Shown here: piece by piece, positions 25,114 through 34,454 of the stretch | Numbering within the stretch: the stretch's first letter is position 1 | How the letters are laid out: every line of letters starts with the position of its first letter | Assembly: GCF_032121415.1 (NCBI RefSeq) | Contig: NZ_CP135079.1 | Location: 6,014,001-6,078,000 of the forward strand | Length of the DNA: 64,000 nucleotides | Origin: Streptomyces parvus | GTDB lineage: Bacteria > Actinomycetota > Actinomycetes > Streptomycetales > Streptomycetaceae | Direction: 5' to 3' | Notes under the pieces: model-generated | What the model saw: only the letters and a program-made list of their open reading frames with translations | Told to the model about the DNA's origin: nothing | Database searches by the model: none | Translations under genes and position numbers: made by a program

Positions 25114-26118
25114 ATGCCCCGCCCCTTCACCCTCTTCACCGGCCAGTGGGCCGACCTCCCGCTGGAGGAGGTCTGCAAGCACGCCCGCGACTTCGGCTAC
25201 GACGGGCTCGAACTCGCCTGCTGGGGAGACCACTTCGAGGTCGACAAGGCGCTGACCGACCCCGGCTACCTGGACACCCGGCACCAACTGCTCGACAAGT
25301 ACGGGCTGAAGTGCTTCGCGATCTCCAACCACCTCGTCGGGCAGGCCGTCTGCGACCACCCGATCGACGAACGCCACCAGGGCATCCTGCCCGCCCGCAT
25401 CTGGGGCGACGGTGAGTCCGAAGGTGTACGGCAGCGGGCCGCCGCCGAGATCGCCGACACCGCGCGGGCCGCCGCCGCCTTCGGGGTGGACACGGTCATC
25501 GGGTTCACCGGCTCTTCGATCTGGCACCTCGTCGCGATGTTCCCGCCCGTCCCCCCGCACATGATCGAGCGGGGCTACGAGGACTTCGCCGAGCGGTGGA
25601 ACCCGATCCTGGACGTCTTCGACGCCGAGGGGGTGCGCTTCGCCCACGAGGTGCACCCGAGCGAGATCGCGTACGACTACTGGACCACCAAACGCGCGCT
25701 CGAAGCGGTGGACCACCGGCCGGCGTTCGGGCTGAACTTCGACCCGAGCCATTTCGTCTGGCAGGACCTGGACCCGGTCGGATTCCTCTACGACTTCCGC
25801 GACCGGATCTACCACGTGGACTGCAAGGAGGCCCGCAAGCGCCTCGACGGCCGCAACGGCCGCCTCGGCTCGCATCTGCCGTGGGGCGACCCCCGGCGCG
25901 GCTGGGACTTCGTCTCCGCGGGCCACGGCGACGTTCCCTGGGAGGACGTCTTCCGGATGCTCCGGTCCATCGGCTACGAGGGCCCGGTCTCGGTCGAGTG
26001 GGAGGACGCCGGCATGGACCGGCTGACCGGAGCCCCGGAAGCGCTTGCCAGCCTCAAGCGGTTCGACTTCGACCCGCCGTCCGCCTCCTTCGACGCGGCT
26101 TTCGGCGGCGGCGAGTAG
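25114..26118 (+). CDS. Sugar phosphate isomerase/epimerase-like TIM-barrel protein
   Basis: 334 residues, start ATG 25114 with TAGGAGG upstream, 13 bases after the dehydrogenase. It is an AP endonuclease 2-type TIM barrel: GYDGLELACWGDHFEVDKAL, FAISNHLVGQAV, RFAHEVHPSEIAYDYWTT, FGLNFDPSHFVWQDLDP, IYHVDCKEARKRLDG and PVSVEWEDAGMD supply the metal-binding Glu, Asp, His and Glu of this superfamily. Members include inosose isomerases, xylose isomerase-like enzymes and 3-keto-sugar epimerases. It is the last gene of the importer operon; a hairpin follows. Confidence 0.92.
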   Translation: MPRPFTLFTGQWADLPLEEVCKHARDFGYDGLELACWGDHFEVDKALTDPGYLDTRHQLLDKYGLKCFAISNHLVGQAVCDHPIDERHQGILPARIWGDGESEGVRQRAAAEIADTARAAAAFGVDTVIGFTGSSIWHLVAMFPPVPPHMIERGYEDFAERWNPILDVFDAEGVRFAHEVHPSEIAYDYWTTKRALEAVDHRPAFGLNFDPSHFVWQDLDPVGFLYDFRDRIYHVDCKEARKRLDGRNGRLGSHLPWGDPRRGWDFVSAGHGDVPWEDVFRMLRSIGYEGPVSVEWEDAGMDRLTGAPEALASLKRFDFDPPSASFDAAFGGGE

Positions 26119-26131
26119 CACGGACGACGCT

Positions 26132-26174
26132 GCCCCGGGGGCATGGCGCGCTGCACCGGCCCCGCCCCCGGGGC
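26132..26174 (+). terminator. Terminator hairpin after the importer operon
   Basis: GCCCCGGGGGC and GCCCCCGGGGC form a perfect 11-bp stem with a 21-base loop, 14 bases past the epimerase stop. It separates the importer operon from the secreted multidomain gene. Confidence 0.6.
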
Positions 26175-26406
26175 TGCCTCGCCCTGCCCGGAAATCCCTT
26201 TGTCCAGCCGGAAGCAGAAGTTCGACTTACCTGTTGCACAAGGGCTTTCCGTCGAGGACGAACAGGTCTACCGTCCATTTCGTGTACACGACATGACTCG
26301 CGTCACCGGGGTCGCTCCCGTCTCCGGTGACACACGCGCGGCAGTCCCCGCGCGGCACGGCACGGCCACACCCGCCCGTACAACCGGCACTCTCCGGAGG
26401 ACCTAC

Positions 26407-29400
26407 GTGCACAGAACCAGAAAGCGGCTCCTGGCCCGGACCCGCGTCCGCAAGACCCTCGCGCTGTTCACCGGCGGACTGCTCGCCGCCGCCACCCTGA
26501 CCCTCGGCTCCGCCCCCGGCGCCACCGCCCACCCGGGCCACCCGGGGCACGAGGAGCCCGTGGCGGAGGACTTCCAGCAGGTCACCCTCGCCAAGGGCGC
26601 CGAGGAGACCGGCGAGCCCATGTCGCTCGCCGTCCTCCCCGACCGCAGCGTGCTGCACACCTCGCGCGGCGGCGAGCTGCGGATCACCGACAGCGCCGGC
26701 AACACCAGGATCTCCGGCACCCTCCCCGTGTACACGCACGACGAGGAGGGCCTCCAAGGCGTCGGCGTCGACCCGAACTTCGCCGAGAACCGGGCGATCT
26801 ACCTCTTCTACGCGCCCCCGATGGACACCCCGGCGGGCGACGCCCCCGAGACCGGAACCGCCGCCGACTTCGCGAAGTTCGACGGTGTCAACCGGCTCTC
26901 CCGCTTCGTCCTCAACGAGGACGGCACCCTCGACACCGCCAGCGAGAAGAAGGTCCTGGACGTCCCCACCTCGCGCGGCATCTGCTGCCACGTCGGTGGT
27001 GACATCGACTTCGACAAGGACGGCAACCTCTACCTCTCGACCGGCGACGACACCAACCCCTTCGCCTCCGACGGCTTCACCCCGATCGACGAACGCCCCG
27101 ACCGCAACCCGGCGTTCGATGCCCGCCGCACCTCGGGCAACACCAACGACCTGCGCGGCAAGATCCTGCGCATCAAGGTCGCCGACGACGGCTCCTACAC
27201 CATTCCCGAGGGCAACCTCTTCGAGCCGGGCACCGACAAGACCCGCCCCGAGATCTACGCGATGGGCTTCCGCAACCCCTTCCGCTTCTCCGTCGACCAG
27301 GCCACCGGCACCGTGTACGTCGGTGACTACGGCCCCGACGCGGGCGCTGCCGATCCAAAGCGCGGACCGGCGGGGAAGGTCGAGTTCGCCCGCGTGACGA
27401 AGGCCGCCAACTTCGGCTGGCCCTTCTGCGTCGGCGACAACGAGCCGTACATCGACTACGACTTCGCCACCAAGACCTCCGGCGCAGCCTTCGACTGCGC
27501 CGCCCCGAAGAACGAGTCGCCGCACAACACCGGACTCGTCGACCTGCCGCCGGCCGAGGCCGCGTGGATCCCGTACGACGGCGGCTCCGTGCCCGAGTTC
27601 GGCACCGGATCCGAGTCGCCGATGGGCGGACCCGTCTACCGCTACGACGCGGACCTGGACTCCCCGGTCAAGTTCCCCGAGGCCTACGACGGCGACTTCT
27701 TCGCCGGCGAGTTCGGCCGCCGGTGGATCAAGCGCATCGAGCAGGACGCCGACGGCGCCGTCCAGTCCATCAACGACGTGCCCTGGTCCGGCACCCAGAT
27801 CATGGACATGGCCTTCGGGCCGGACGGGGCCCTGTACGTCCTCGACTACGGCCTCGCCTGGTTCGGCGGCGACGAGAACTCTGCGCTCTACCGGATCGAG
27901 AACGCCACCGGAGGCCGCTCGCCCATCGCGGAGGCCTCGGCGAACAAGACCTCGGGTACCGCGCCGCTGAAGGTGAAGTTCTCCTCGGCCGGCACGGCGG
28001 ACGGTGACGACGACCCGCTGACCTACTCCTGGGACTTCGGTGACGGCGGCACCTCCACCGCCGCCAACCCGACGTACACGTACAGGAAGAACGGCACCTA
28101 CACCGCCACCCTCACCGCGGAGGACCCGACCGGCCGCACCGGCTCCGCCAGCGTCCACGTCACCGTCGGCAACACCGCCCCGACCGTGGAGCTGGTGCTC
28201 CCCGAGGACGGGCAGCTCTTCGAGTTCGGTGACTCCGTGCCGTTCAAGGTGAACGTCAGCGACCCGGAGGACGGGACCATCGACTGCACCAAGGTCGAGG
28301 TCAAGTTCACCCTGGGCCACGACAGCCACGGCCACGACATCACCACCGAGCACGGCTGCGAGGGCACCATCAAGACCGCCATGGAAGGCGGCCACGACCC
28401 CAACGCCAACATCTACGGCGGCATCTCGGCCTCGTACACCGACAACGGTGGTGGCGGCCAGGCCAAGCTGACCGGCAAGGACGCCTCCCGGCTCCAGCCC
28501 AAGCACCGCCAGGCCGAGCACTTCGACGACTCCTCCGGCGTCACCACCCCGAGCAAGTCCAGTGCGCACGGCGGGAAGACCGTCGGCGACATCCACAACG
28601 ACGACTGGATCTCCTTCAAGACCTACGTCCTCGGCAACACCACCAAGCTCACCGCCCGGATCTCCTCGGCCGGCTCCGGCGGCTTCCTCGAAGTCCGCAC
28701 GGGATCGCCCACCGGCAAGATCCTCGGCTCCGGACCCGTCCCGGTGACCGGCAGCTGGGACACCTTCCAGGACGTCGACATCCCGCTGCGCGGCGCGCCC
28801 AAGAAGCAGACCGAACTCTTCCTCGTCTTCAAGGGCGGCGACGGAGCGCTCTACGACGTCGACGACTTCGAACTCTCCAACACCCCGGTCGACAAGACCG
28901 CCAAGCGCGTCCTGGTCTTCTCCAAGACCGCCGGATTCCGCCACGACTCGATCCCCACCGGCATCGAGGCCCTGAAGGAGATCGGCAAGGACACCAACAT
29001 CACGGTCGACTCCACCGAGTCCGCCGCCCAGTTCACCACCAGCAACCTGGCCCGCTACGACGCCGTCGCGTTCCTCTCCACCACCGGTGACGTGCTCAAC
29101 GCCGAGCAGCAGAAGGCGTTCGAGAACTACGTGGCCACCGGCGGCGGTTACGTCGGCATCCACGCCGCCGCCGACACCGAGTACGACTGGGAGTTCTACG
29201 GCGGCCTCGTCGGCGCCCACTTCGACTCGCACCCGCAGATCCAGCCCGCCACCGTCCGCGTCGAGGACCACGACCACCCCGCCACCGCCCATCTGGGCGA
29301 GGAGTGGGAGCGCACCGACGAGTGGTACAACTACCGCACCAACCCCCGGGACAAGGCCAAGGTTCTCGCCACGCTCGACGAGACCACCTACACCGGCGGG

Positions 29401-30126
29401 AACATGAAGGGCGACCACCCCATCTCCTGGTGCCAGACCTACCAGGGAGGCCGCTCCTTCTACACCGGACTCGGCCACACCAAGGAGTCCTACGCCGAAC
29501 CGGCCTTCCGCAGCCACGTCCTGGGCGGGCTGCGCTACGCCACCGGCCAGGTCAAGGCCGACTGCAAGCCGGACACCGACTACCGGCCGATCTTCAACGG
29601 CAAGACGCTGGAGGGGTGGAAGCAGGCGGGCCCGGGGAAGTTCTCCGTCAGCGGCGGAGCCCTGCACTCCGAGGGCGGCATGGGCCTGCTCACCTACCAG
29701 GCCAAGGAGCTGAAGTCCTACTCGCTGAAGCTCGACTGGAAGATGGCCGGCGACGACAACTCCGGCATCTTCGTGGGCTTCCCGGAGTCCGACGACCCGT
29801 GGTCGGCGGTCGACAACGGGTACGAGATCCAGATCGACGCCACCGACGCCGCCGACCGCACCACCGGCGCCGTCTACACCTTCAAATCCGCCAACATCAA
29901 GGCCCGTGACCGCGTCCTGCGGCCCCCGGGACAGTGGAACAGCTACGAGATCAAGGTCCAGGGCGAACGTCTGCAGGTCTTCCTCAACGGAGCGAAGATC
30001 AACGACTTCACCAACACCGACCCGGCCCGGAGTCTGAAGGACGGCTACATCGGCCTCCAGAACCACGGAGCCGACGACCAGGTGTCCTTCCGCAACATCC
30101 AACTGAAGGAGCTGCCCTCGAAGTAG
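26407..30126 (+). CDS. Secreted multidomain protein: sugar dehydrogenase, PKD, CBM, ThuA and DUF1080
   Basis: 1,239 residues, GTG 26407 with GGAGG seven bases upstream. A basic signal peptide (ALFTGGLLAAATLTLGSA) exports it. Domains in order: glucose/sorbosone dehydrogenase-type beta-propeller, about 55-500 (LPDRSVLHTSRGGELRITD, GICCHVGGDIDFDKDGNLY, LRGKILRIK); PKD domain, about 505-590 (LTYSWDFGDGGTSTAANPTY); an Ig-like segment; CBM6-like carbohydrate-binding region, about 700-830; ThuA/trehalose-utilisation domain, about 832-1050 (VLVFSKTAGFRHDSIPTGI, GGGYVGIHAAADTEYDW); and DUF1080, about 1058-1238 (YRPIFNGKTLEGWKQ, SGIFVGFP), a concanavalin-like fold found in 3-keto-disaccharide hydrolases. 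Such fusions suit extracellular oxidation or hydrolysis of keto-glycosides. It is flanked by the importer operon and the Ebo-type cluster, each cut off by a hairpin. Confidence 0.9.
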   Translation: MHRTRKRLLARTRVRKTLALFTGGLLAAATLTLGSAPGATAHPGHPGHEEPVAEDFQQVTLAKGAEETGEPMSLAVLPDRSVLHTSRGGELRITDSAGNTRISGTLPVYTHDEEGLQGVGVDPNFAENRAIYLFYAPPMDTPAGDAPETGTAADFAKFDGVNRLSRFVLNEDGTLDTASEKKVLDVPTSRGICCHVGGDIDFDKDGNLYLSTGDDTNPFASDGFTPIDERPDRNPAFDARRTSGNTNDLRGKILRIKVADDGSYTIPEGNLFEPGTDKTRPEIYAMGFRNPFRFSVDQATGTVYVGDYGPDAGAADPKRGPAGKVEFARVTKAANFGWPFCVGDNEPYIDYDFATKTSGAAFDCAAPKNESPHNTGLVDLPPAEAAWIPYDGGSVPEFGTGSESPMGGPVYRYDADLDSPVKFPEAYDGDFFAGEFGRRWIKRIEQDADGAVQSINDVPWSGTQIMDMAFGPDGALYVLDYGLAWFGGDENSALYRIENATGGRSPIAEASANKTSGTAPLKVKFSSAGTADGDDDPLTYSWDFGDGGTSTAANPTYTYRKNGTYTATLTAEDPTGRTGSASVHVTVGNTAPTVELVLPEDGQLFEFGDSVPFKVNVSDPEDGTIDCTKVEVKFTLGHDSHGHDITTEHGCEGTIKTAMEGGHDPNANIYGGISASYTDNGGGGQAKLTGKDASRLQPKHRQAEHFDDSSGVTTPSKSSAHGGKTVGDIHNDDWISFKTYVLGNTTKLTARISSAGSGGFLEVRTGSPTGKILGSGPVPVTGSWDTFQDVDIPLRGAPKKQTELFLVFKGGDGALYDVDDFELSNTPVDKTAKRVLVFSKTAGFRHDSIPTGIEALKEIGKDTNITVDSTESAAQFTTSNLARYDAVAFLSTTGDVLNAEQQKAFENYVATGGGYVGIHAAADTEYDWEFYGGLVGAHFDSHPQIQPATVRVEDHDHPATAHLGEEWERTDEWYNYRTNPRDKAKVLATLDETTYTGGNMKGDHPISWCQTYQGGRSFYTGLGHTKESYAEPAFRSHVLGGLRYATGQVKADCKPDTDYRPIFNGKTLEGWKQAGPGKFSVSGGALHSEGGMGLLTYQAKELKSYSLKLDWKMAGDDNSGIFVGFPESDDPWSAVDNGYEIQIDATDAADRTTGAVYTFKSANIKARDRVLRPPGQWNSYEIKVQGERLQVFLNGAKINDFTNTDPARSLKDGYIGLQNHGADDQVSFRNIQLKELPSK

Positions 30127-30142
30127 GGCAGCCGCCTCTGCC

Positions 30143-30184
30143 GACGACGGGCGGGGGAAGCACGCACCTTCCCCGCCCGTCGTC
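30143..30184 (+). terminator. Terminator hairpin after the secreted multidomain gene
   Basis: GACGACGGGCGGGG (30143-30156) pairs perfectly with CCCCGCCCGTCGTC (30171-30184), a 14-bp stem with a 14-base loop, 16 bases past the stop. The downstream cluster starts 34 bases later, so partial read-through is possible. Confidence 0.7.
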
Positions 30185-30218
30185 CTCCAACCGACACATC
30201 CCCTCAGGGAGGCAGCCC

Positions 30219-31421
30219 GTGACCGCTCACGCCGACCGTGAAGGCCGTACCGACGCCCCAGGCCGCACCGACGCGCCGCTCACCTCCGAGGCCCCCGGCC
30301 TCGCGGGGACCGCGGGCCGCACCGGCGTCTGGTTCATCGGAGCACGCGGCTCCGTGGCGACCACCGCCACCGCGGGCTGCGCCGCCATCGCTGCGGGCCT
30401 CCACCCGCCGGCCGGCATGGTCACCGAGACGCCCCCCTTCGCCGACAGCGGACTGCCCGCCCTGGCCGACCTGGTCTTCGGCGGCCACGACACCCTCGAC
30501 TGCCCGCTGTCCAAGCGGGCCGAGGCGCTGGCCGACGGCGGCGTCCTCCCGCACGGGCTCCCCCCGGCCGTACGCGCCGAACTCGACGCCGCCGACGCCG
30601 AAATCCGCCCCGGCGGGCCCCTCCCCGGCGACACCCGGACCGACCAGGAACTCATCGCCGCGTTCGCCGCCGACCTCACCGACTTCGCCCACCGCCACGA
30701 CCTGGCCCGCACCGTCGTCGTCAACGTCGCCTCCACCGAACCCGCCCCCGGACCCGGCGACCCCCGGCTGCCCGCCAGCTCCCTCTACGCGGCCGCCGCC
30801 CTGCGCGCCGGCTGCTCCTACGCCAACTTCACCCCGTCCACCGGGCTGCGCACCCCCGCGCTCACCGACACCGTCGCCTCCAGCGGACTTCCCCACGCCG
30901 GACGCGACGGCAAGACCGGCCAGACGCTGCTCCGCTCCGTGCTCGCCCCGATGTTCCTCCAGCGCGCCCTCGCCGTACGGGCGTGGTCCGGGTCGAACCT
31001 CCTGGGCGGCGGGGACGGGGCGGCGCTGGCCGATCCGGCGGCGGCCGCCGCCAAGAACGCGGGGAAGGAACGCGTCCTCGCCGACACCTTCGGCACCGCC
31101 CCCGAGGGCGAGGTGCACATCGACGACGTGCCCGCCATGGGGGACTGGAAGACCGCCTGGGACCACATCGCCTTCGACGGCTTCCTCGGCTCCCGCATGG
31201 TCCTCCAGACCATCTGGCAGGGCTGCGACTCCGCCCTCGCCGCCCCGCTGGTCCTGGACCTGGCACGGCTGCTCGCCCGCGCCCACGAGACCGGGATCAG
31301 CGGACCCCTGCCGGAGCTCGGCTTCTACTTCAAGGACCCCGACGGCGGTACATCGGCGGCACTCGCCGAGCAGTACGCCACCTTGCTCGCCTTCGCCGAG
31401 CGGCTGCGGGACCAGGCATGA
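30219..31421 (+). CDS. Myo-inositol-1-phosphate synthase-like enzyme
   Basis: 400 residues, GTG 30219 with AGGGAGG upstream. Inositol-phosphate synthases cyclise glucose 6-phosphate with bound NAD. Conserved elements are the NAD-binding GVWFIGARGSVATTATAGC (residues 36-54), the GRDGKTGQTLLRSVLAP segment (eukaryotic synthases have GDDFKSGQTKLKSVL), SNLLGGGDGAALADP, and VPAMGDWKTAWDHIAFDGFLG with the phosphate- and metal-binding residues. The N-terminal 35 residues are Arg/Pro/Ala-rich. It opens a coupled seven-gene unit (all but one junction overlap) with a UbiA protein, EboA, a TatD protein, EboE and a phosphodiesterase. In described ebo clusters the cyclase is a dehydroquinate-synthase-like EboD; this Ino1-type enzyme seems to take its place. 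The substrate could be glucose 6-phosphate or another sugar phosphate. Confidence 0.87.
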   Translation: MTAHADREGRTDAPGRTDAPLTSEAPGLAGTAGRTGVWFIGARGSVATTATAGCAAIAAGLHPPAGMVTETPPFADSGLPALADLVFGGHDTLDCPLSKRAEALADGGVLPHGLPPAVRAELDAADAEIRPGGPLPGDTRTDQELIAAFAADLTDFAHRHDLARTVVVNVASTEPAPGPGDPRLPASSLYAAAALRAGCSYANFTPSTGLRTPALTDTVASSGLPHAGRDGKTGQTLLRSVLAPMFLQRALAVRAWSGSNLLGGGDGAALADPAAAAAKNAGKERVLADTFGTAPEGEVHIDDVPAMGDWKTAWDHIAFDGFLGSRMVLQTIWQGCDSALAAPLVLDLARLLARAHETGISGPLPELGFYFKDPDGGTSAALAEQYATLLAFAERLRDQA

Positions 31422-32884
31422 GGCCGCGGGGGCGAGCCCTCCGGGCCGCACTGGTCGCGGCCCTGGCGGCCCTCCCGGCAGGGCCCGGGAGGCGGAACGG
31501 TTTTGCGCACGGCGTGGTTCCGAACGCCGTGACCCATGACAGCCTGTCCGGCGCGGGTGGGACTGCGCCCGCACCGGACAGGCCCGGACCGCCCCCCACG
31601 GGCGGGAGCGGGGCAGAGAGCGCGGATGCGGACCCGGACCGCCCGGAAGAGGCCTCCGGGCCGGGTACCGGATCGGACACCGGCCGGCGCGCGCCCCGGC
31701 GGCGTCTGCGGGCCTGGGCCGAACTGCTGCGCGTCTCCGCCCTCTTCTCCGTACCCGGGGACGCCCTGGCGGGCGCCTGTGCGGTGGGCCGCCGGCCCGG
31801 CCGGGGCACCGCGCTGGCCATCGGCGCGTCGCTCTGCCTGTACGAGGCCGGGATGGCCCTCAACGACTGGGCCGACCGCGACGAGGACGCCGTCGACCGC
31901 CCGCACCGGCCGATCCCCTCGGGCCGCATCAGCCCGGCGGCGGCCCTGGGCGCGGCCGGGGTGCTGACCGCCGCGGGCCTCGCCCTGGCCGCCAGGGCGG
32001 GCCGCCCCGCACTGACGGTCGCCACGGGCCTGGGCGCCACGGTCTGGGCCTACGACCTGCACCTGAAGCACACGAAGGCGGGCCCGGCGGCCATGGCGGC
32101 GGCCCGCTCGCTGGACCTCCTGCTGGGGGCCACGGCTGCGGTGACGGCGACGGGCACGGCCAGGGGCACGGGTGCCGGTGCGGCGGATGGAGGCAGCCGG
32201 CCCGACAACGTTGCCGGGCCGATAACGACGGCGGGTGCGACACGAACCCCCGGACCGGGGGCGGCCGTCCTGCCGCCCCCGGCGCGCGGCGGCCTGAAAG
32301 CGGCCCTGCCCGCGCTGCCCGCCGCCCTGGTGCTCGGGGCGCACACGTACGGCGTCACCGCCGTATCGCGCCACGAGACGCAGGGCGGCTCCACGGGCAC
32401 GCCCCTGGCGGTGCTCGCCACGACGACGGCACTCGCGGCAGCGGTGCTGGGGGAGCGGTGGGGGCGGTGGGGGCAGAGGCCGGGCGGCCTCCCCGGGCCG
32501 TCCGCGGCTCCCGGCGCGACCCCGCGGCCCGATGGCACGCTCGCAAGCGGCCTTCCCGGCCGGGCGCAGGCCGGCTCCGGCGCAGGCCCGGGGCCTGCGG
32601 CACGCCCCGAAAGCCTGCTCGGCGAGACCGTCGCCGATCCCACCCGCCTCCTGATCCTCGCGCTCACCGGCGCCTACGTCCGTACCGCCGGACCACCCCT
32701 CCTGCACGCCGCGCTCAACCCGTCGCCGCCCCTGACCCAGCGGGCGGTCGGCGGGGGCATCCGGGCCATGATCCCGCTCCAGGCCGCGCTCGCCGCCCGC
32801 TGTGGATCGCCCCTCACCGGTCTCGCCGTCATGGGACTCGTCCCCCTCGCCCGCAGCCTCGCCCGGAAGGTGAGCCTCACATGA
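31418..32884 (+). CDS. eboC: UbiA-family prenyltransferase (EboC-like), with low-complexity insertions
   Basis: 488 residues, ATG 31418 overlapping the previous stop (ATGA). The UbiA core has the first Asp motif NDWADRDEDAVDRPHRPIPSG near residues 148-168 and several hydrophobic helices (ALAIGASLCLYEAGMAL, TVATGLGATVWAYDL, LPALPAALVLGAHTYGVTA). Ordinary UbiA proteins are around 300 residues; here an 80-residue hydrophilic N-terminus and two Gly/Pro/Ala-rich stretches (about 245-288 and 345-400) account for the excess, so an internal start is possible but none has a good ribosome binding site. EboC proteins are predicted to prenylate a small metabolite in the membrane. The YDLHLKHTKAGP segment may contain part of the second motif. 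Confidence 0.75.
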   Translation: MRPRGRALRAALVAALAALPAGPGRRNGFAHGVVPNAVTHDSLSGAGGTAPAPDRPGPPPTGGSGAESADADPDRPEEASGPGTGSDTGRRAPRRRLRAWAELLRVSALFSVPGDALAGACAVGRRPGRGTALAIGASLCLYEAGMALNDWADRDEDAVDRPHRPIPSGRISPAAALGAAGVLTAAGLALAARAGRPALTVATGLGATVWAYDLHLKHTKAGPAAMAAARSLDLLLGATAAVTATGTARGTGAGAADGGSRPDNVAGPITTAGATRTPGPGAAVLPPPARGGLKAALPALPAALVLGAHTYGVTAVSRHETQGGSTGTPLAVLATTTALAAAVLGERWGRWGQRPGGLPGPSAAPGATPRPDGTLASGLPGRAQAGSGAGPGPAARPESLLGETVADPTRLLILALTGAYVRTAGPPLLHAALNPSPPLTQRAVGGGIRAMIPLQAALAARCGSPLTGLAVMGLVPLARSLARKVSLT

Positions 32885-33777
32885 CCCTCCACCTCGGATA
32901 CGGCACCAACGGGCTCACGGACCTCCGCCTCGACGACGCCCTCGGCCTGCTCGCCGACCTCGGCTACGAGGGCGTCGGCCTGACCCTCGACCACATGCAC
33001 CTGGACCCGATGGCCCCGGACCTCACCGAGCGCACCCGCCAGGTCCGCCGCCGGCTCACCTCCCTCGGGCTCCGGGTCACCGTGGAGACCGGCGCCCGCT
33101 ACGTCCTCGACCCGCGCCGCAAGCACGGCCCCTCCCTCCTCGACCCGGACCCCGAGGCCCGGGCCGCCCGCACCGCCCTGCTGGTCCGCGCCGTCGACGT
33201 GGCGGCCGAACTCGGCGCGCACGCCGTCCACTGCTTTAGCGGCATCACCCCGCCCGGCACCTCGGCGGACACCGCGTGGAAACGGCTCACCGAAGCGATC
33301 GCCCCCGTCCTCGAAGCCGCCGACCGATCCGGCGTCCCCCTGGCGATCGAACCCGAACCCGGTCACCTCCTCGCCACCCTCGCCGACTTCCACCACCTGC
33401 GGGGTCTCCTCGGTGACCCGGGGCCGCTCGGCCTCACCCTCGACATCGGCCACTGCCAGTGCCTGGAGGAGGCCTCGCCCGTCGAGTGCATCAGGGACTC
33501 CGCCCCCTGGCTCCGGCACGTCCAGATCGAGGACATGCGGCGCGGAGTCCACGAGCACCTGCCGTTCGGCGACGGGGAGATCGTCTTCCCGCCCGTGCTC
33601 GCCGCCCTGGCCGCCTCGGACTACCGGGGCCTCACCGTCGTCGAACTGCCCCGGCACTCCCACGCCGGCCCCGAACTGGCCCGCAGGTCGATCGACTTCC
33701 TGCGCGACGCCATGACCAGGGACGCCGGCCTCCGCACCGCGACGACCGCCACGCCGAAGGGAGCCGCCCCGTGCTGA
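32881..33777 (+). CDS. Sugar phosphate isomerase/epimerase-like TIM-barrel protein
   Basis: 298 residues, ATG 32881 overlapping the UbiA stop (ATGA). An AP endonuclease 2-type TIM barrel: GYEGVGLTLDHMHLDPMAPD, GAHAVHCFSGITPPG, PLAIEPEPGHLLATLADFHH, LGLTLDIGHCQCLEE, LRHVQIEDMRRGVHEHLP and VVELPRHSHAG contribute the conserved Glu, Asp, His and Glu metal ligands. It differs from the classical EboE (a 391-residue TIM barrel that is also present). Its stop overlaps the EboA start by seven bases. In sequence it resembles the enzyme at 25114 only in fold. The exact substrate is unknown. Confidence 0.85.
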   Translation: MTLHLGYGTNGLTDLRLDDALGLLADLGYEGVGLTLDHMHLDPMAPDLTERTRQVRRRLTSLGLRVTVETGARYVLDPRRKHGPSLLDPDPEARAARTALLVRAVDVAAELGAHAVHCFSGITPPGTSADTAWKRLTEAIAPVLEAADRSGVPLAIEPEPGHLLATLADFHHLRGLLGDPGPLGLTLDIGHCQCLEEASPVECIRDSAPWLRHVQIEDMRRGVHEHLPFGDGEIVFPPVLAALAASDYRGLTVVELPRHSHAGPELARRSIDFLRDAMTRDAGLRTATTATPKGAAPC

Positions 33778-34454
33778 CGTCCCCCGACCCGCTCAGGTCC
33801 CGCAAGGAACTCGACGCCGAACTCGGCGGCGCCGCCCGTGCCTGGCTCGACGAGGCCCTCGCCGAAGCCGCTCACGACGCGGCCCGTGCGGCAACCGTCC
33901 CCGGCACACCCCGCGCGGAGGCGAGCCCCTACGCCTCCCCGCCCTGGGAACTGCGCTACGCCGCCGCCGGCCGGCACTGCGGACCGGAGCACGCCGACTC
34001 CGTACGCTCCCTCCTGCTCGTCGAGGCCCGCGCCCCGCTGTCCTCCGTCACCCGGCTCTACGAACAGGGCACCGCCGCCGAACGCCGCGCCGTCCTGCTC
34101 ACCCTGCACCTCCTCGACCTCGGCGACACCGCTCTCCCGCTCGTCGAGGACGCCCTGCGCGCCAACGACACCCGGCTGGTCGCCGCGGCCGTGGGCCCCT
34201 ACGCCGCCGACCACCTCGACCCGCACGCCTGGCGGCACGCCGTGCTGAAGTGCCTGTTCACCGAGGTGCCCGTCGCGGCCGTCGCCCGGCTCGGCGACCG
34301 GGCCCGCGGCGACGCCGAACTCGCCCGCATGCTCGACGACTTCGCCGCCGAACGCACCGCGGCGGGCCGCCCCGTCCCCGAAGACCTCCGCACGGTCCTG
34401 GGGCATGCCCGGCGGATCCCGACCGCAGCCCCCGCCCCCACGGAGGAGTCCTGA
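33771..34454 (+). CDS. eboA: EboA-domain protein
   Basis: 227 residues, GTG 33771 overlapping the previous stop by seven bases, with AAGGGAG upstream. It is entirely helical in appearance, with the alternating Leu/Ala pattern of a HEAT-like repeat (SSVTRLYEQGTAAERRAVLL, HLLDLGDTALPLVEDALRAN, DPHAWRHAVLKCLFTEVPVA). This matches the EboA domain, whose biochemical role is unknown but which defines ebo clusters. It is soluble, without signal or membrane segments. The C-terminus abuts the TatD gene at TGATG. Confidence 0.78.
   Translation: MLTSPDPLRSRKELDAELGGAARAWLDEALAEAAHDAARAATVPGTPRAEASPYASPPWELRYAAAGRHCGPEHADSVRSLLLVEARAPLSSVTRLYEQGTAAERRAVLLTLHLLDLGDTALPLVEDALRANDTRLVAAAVGPYAADHLDPHAWRHAVLKCLFTEVPVAAVARLGDRARGDAELARMLDDFAAERTAAGRPVPEDLRTVLGHARRIPTAAPAPTEES

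Noticed and set aside
26119..26406. Riboswitch or small gene before the secreted multidomain protein
   Set aside because: I found only the terminator hairpin and ordinary leader sequence; no known riboswitch core and no short frame with a good start.
26227..30102. A 1,291-codon open frame on the minus strand, antisense to the secreted multidomain gene
   Set aside because: It mirrors the GC-rich codon pattern of the plus-strand gene, contains no recognisable domain and has no ribosome binding site, while the plus-strand frame shows clear families.
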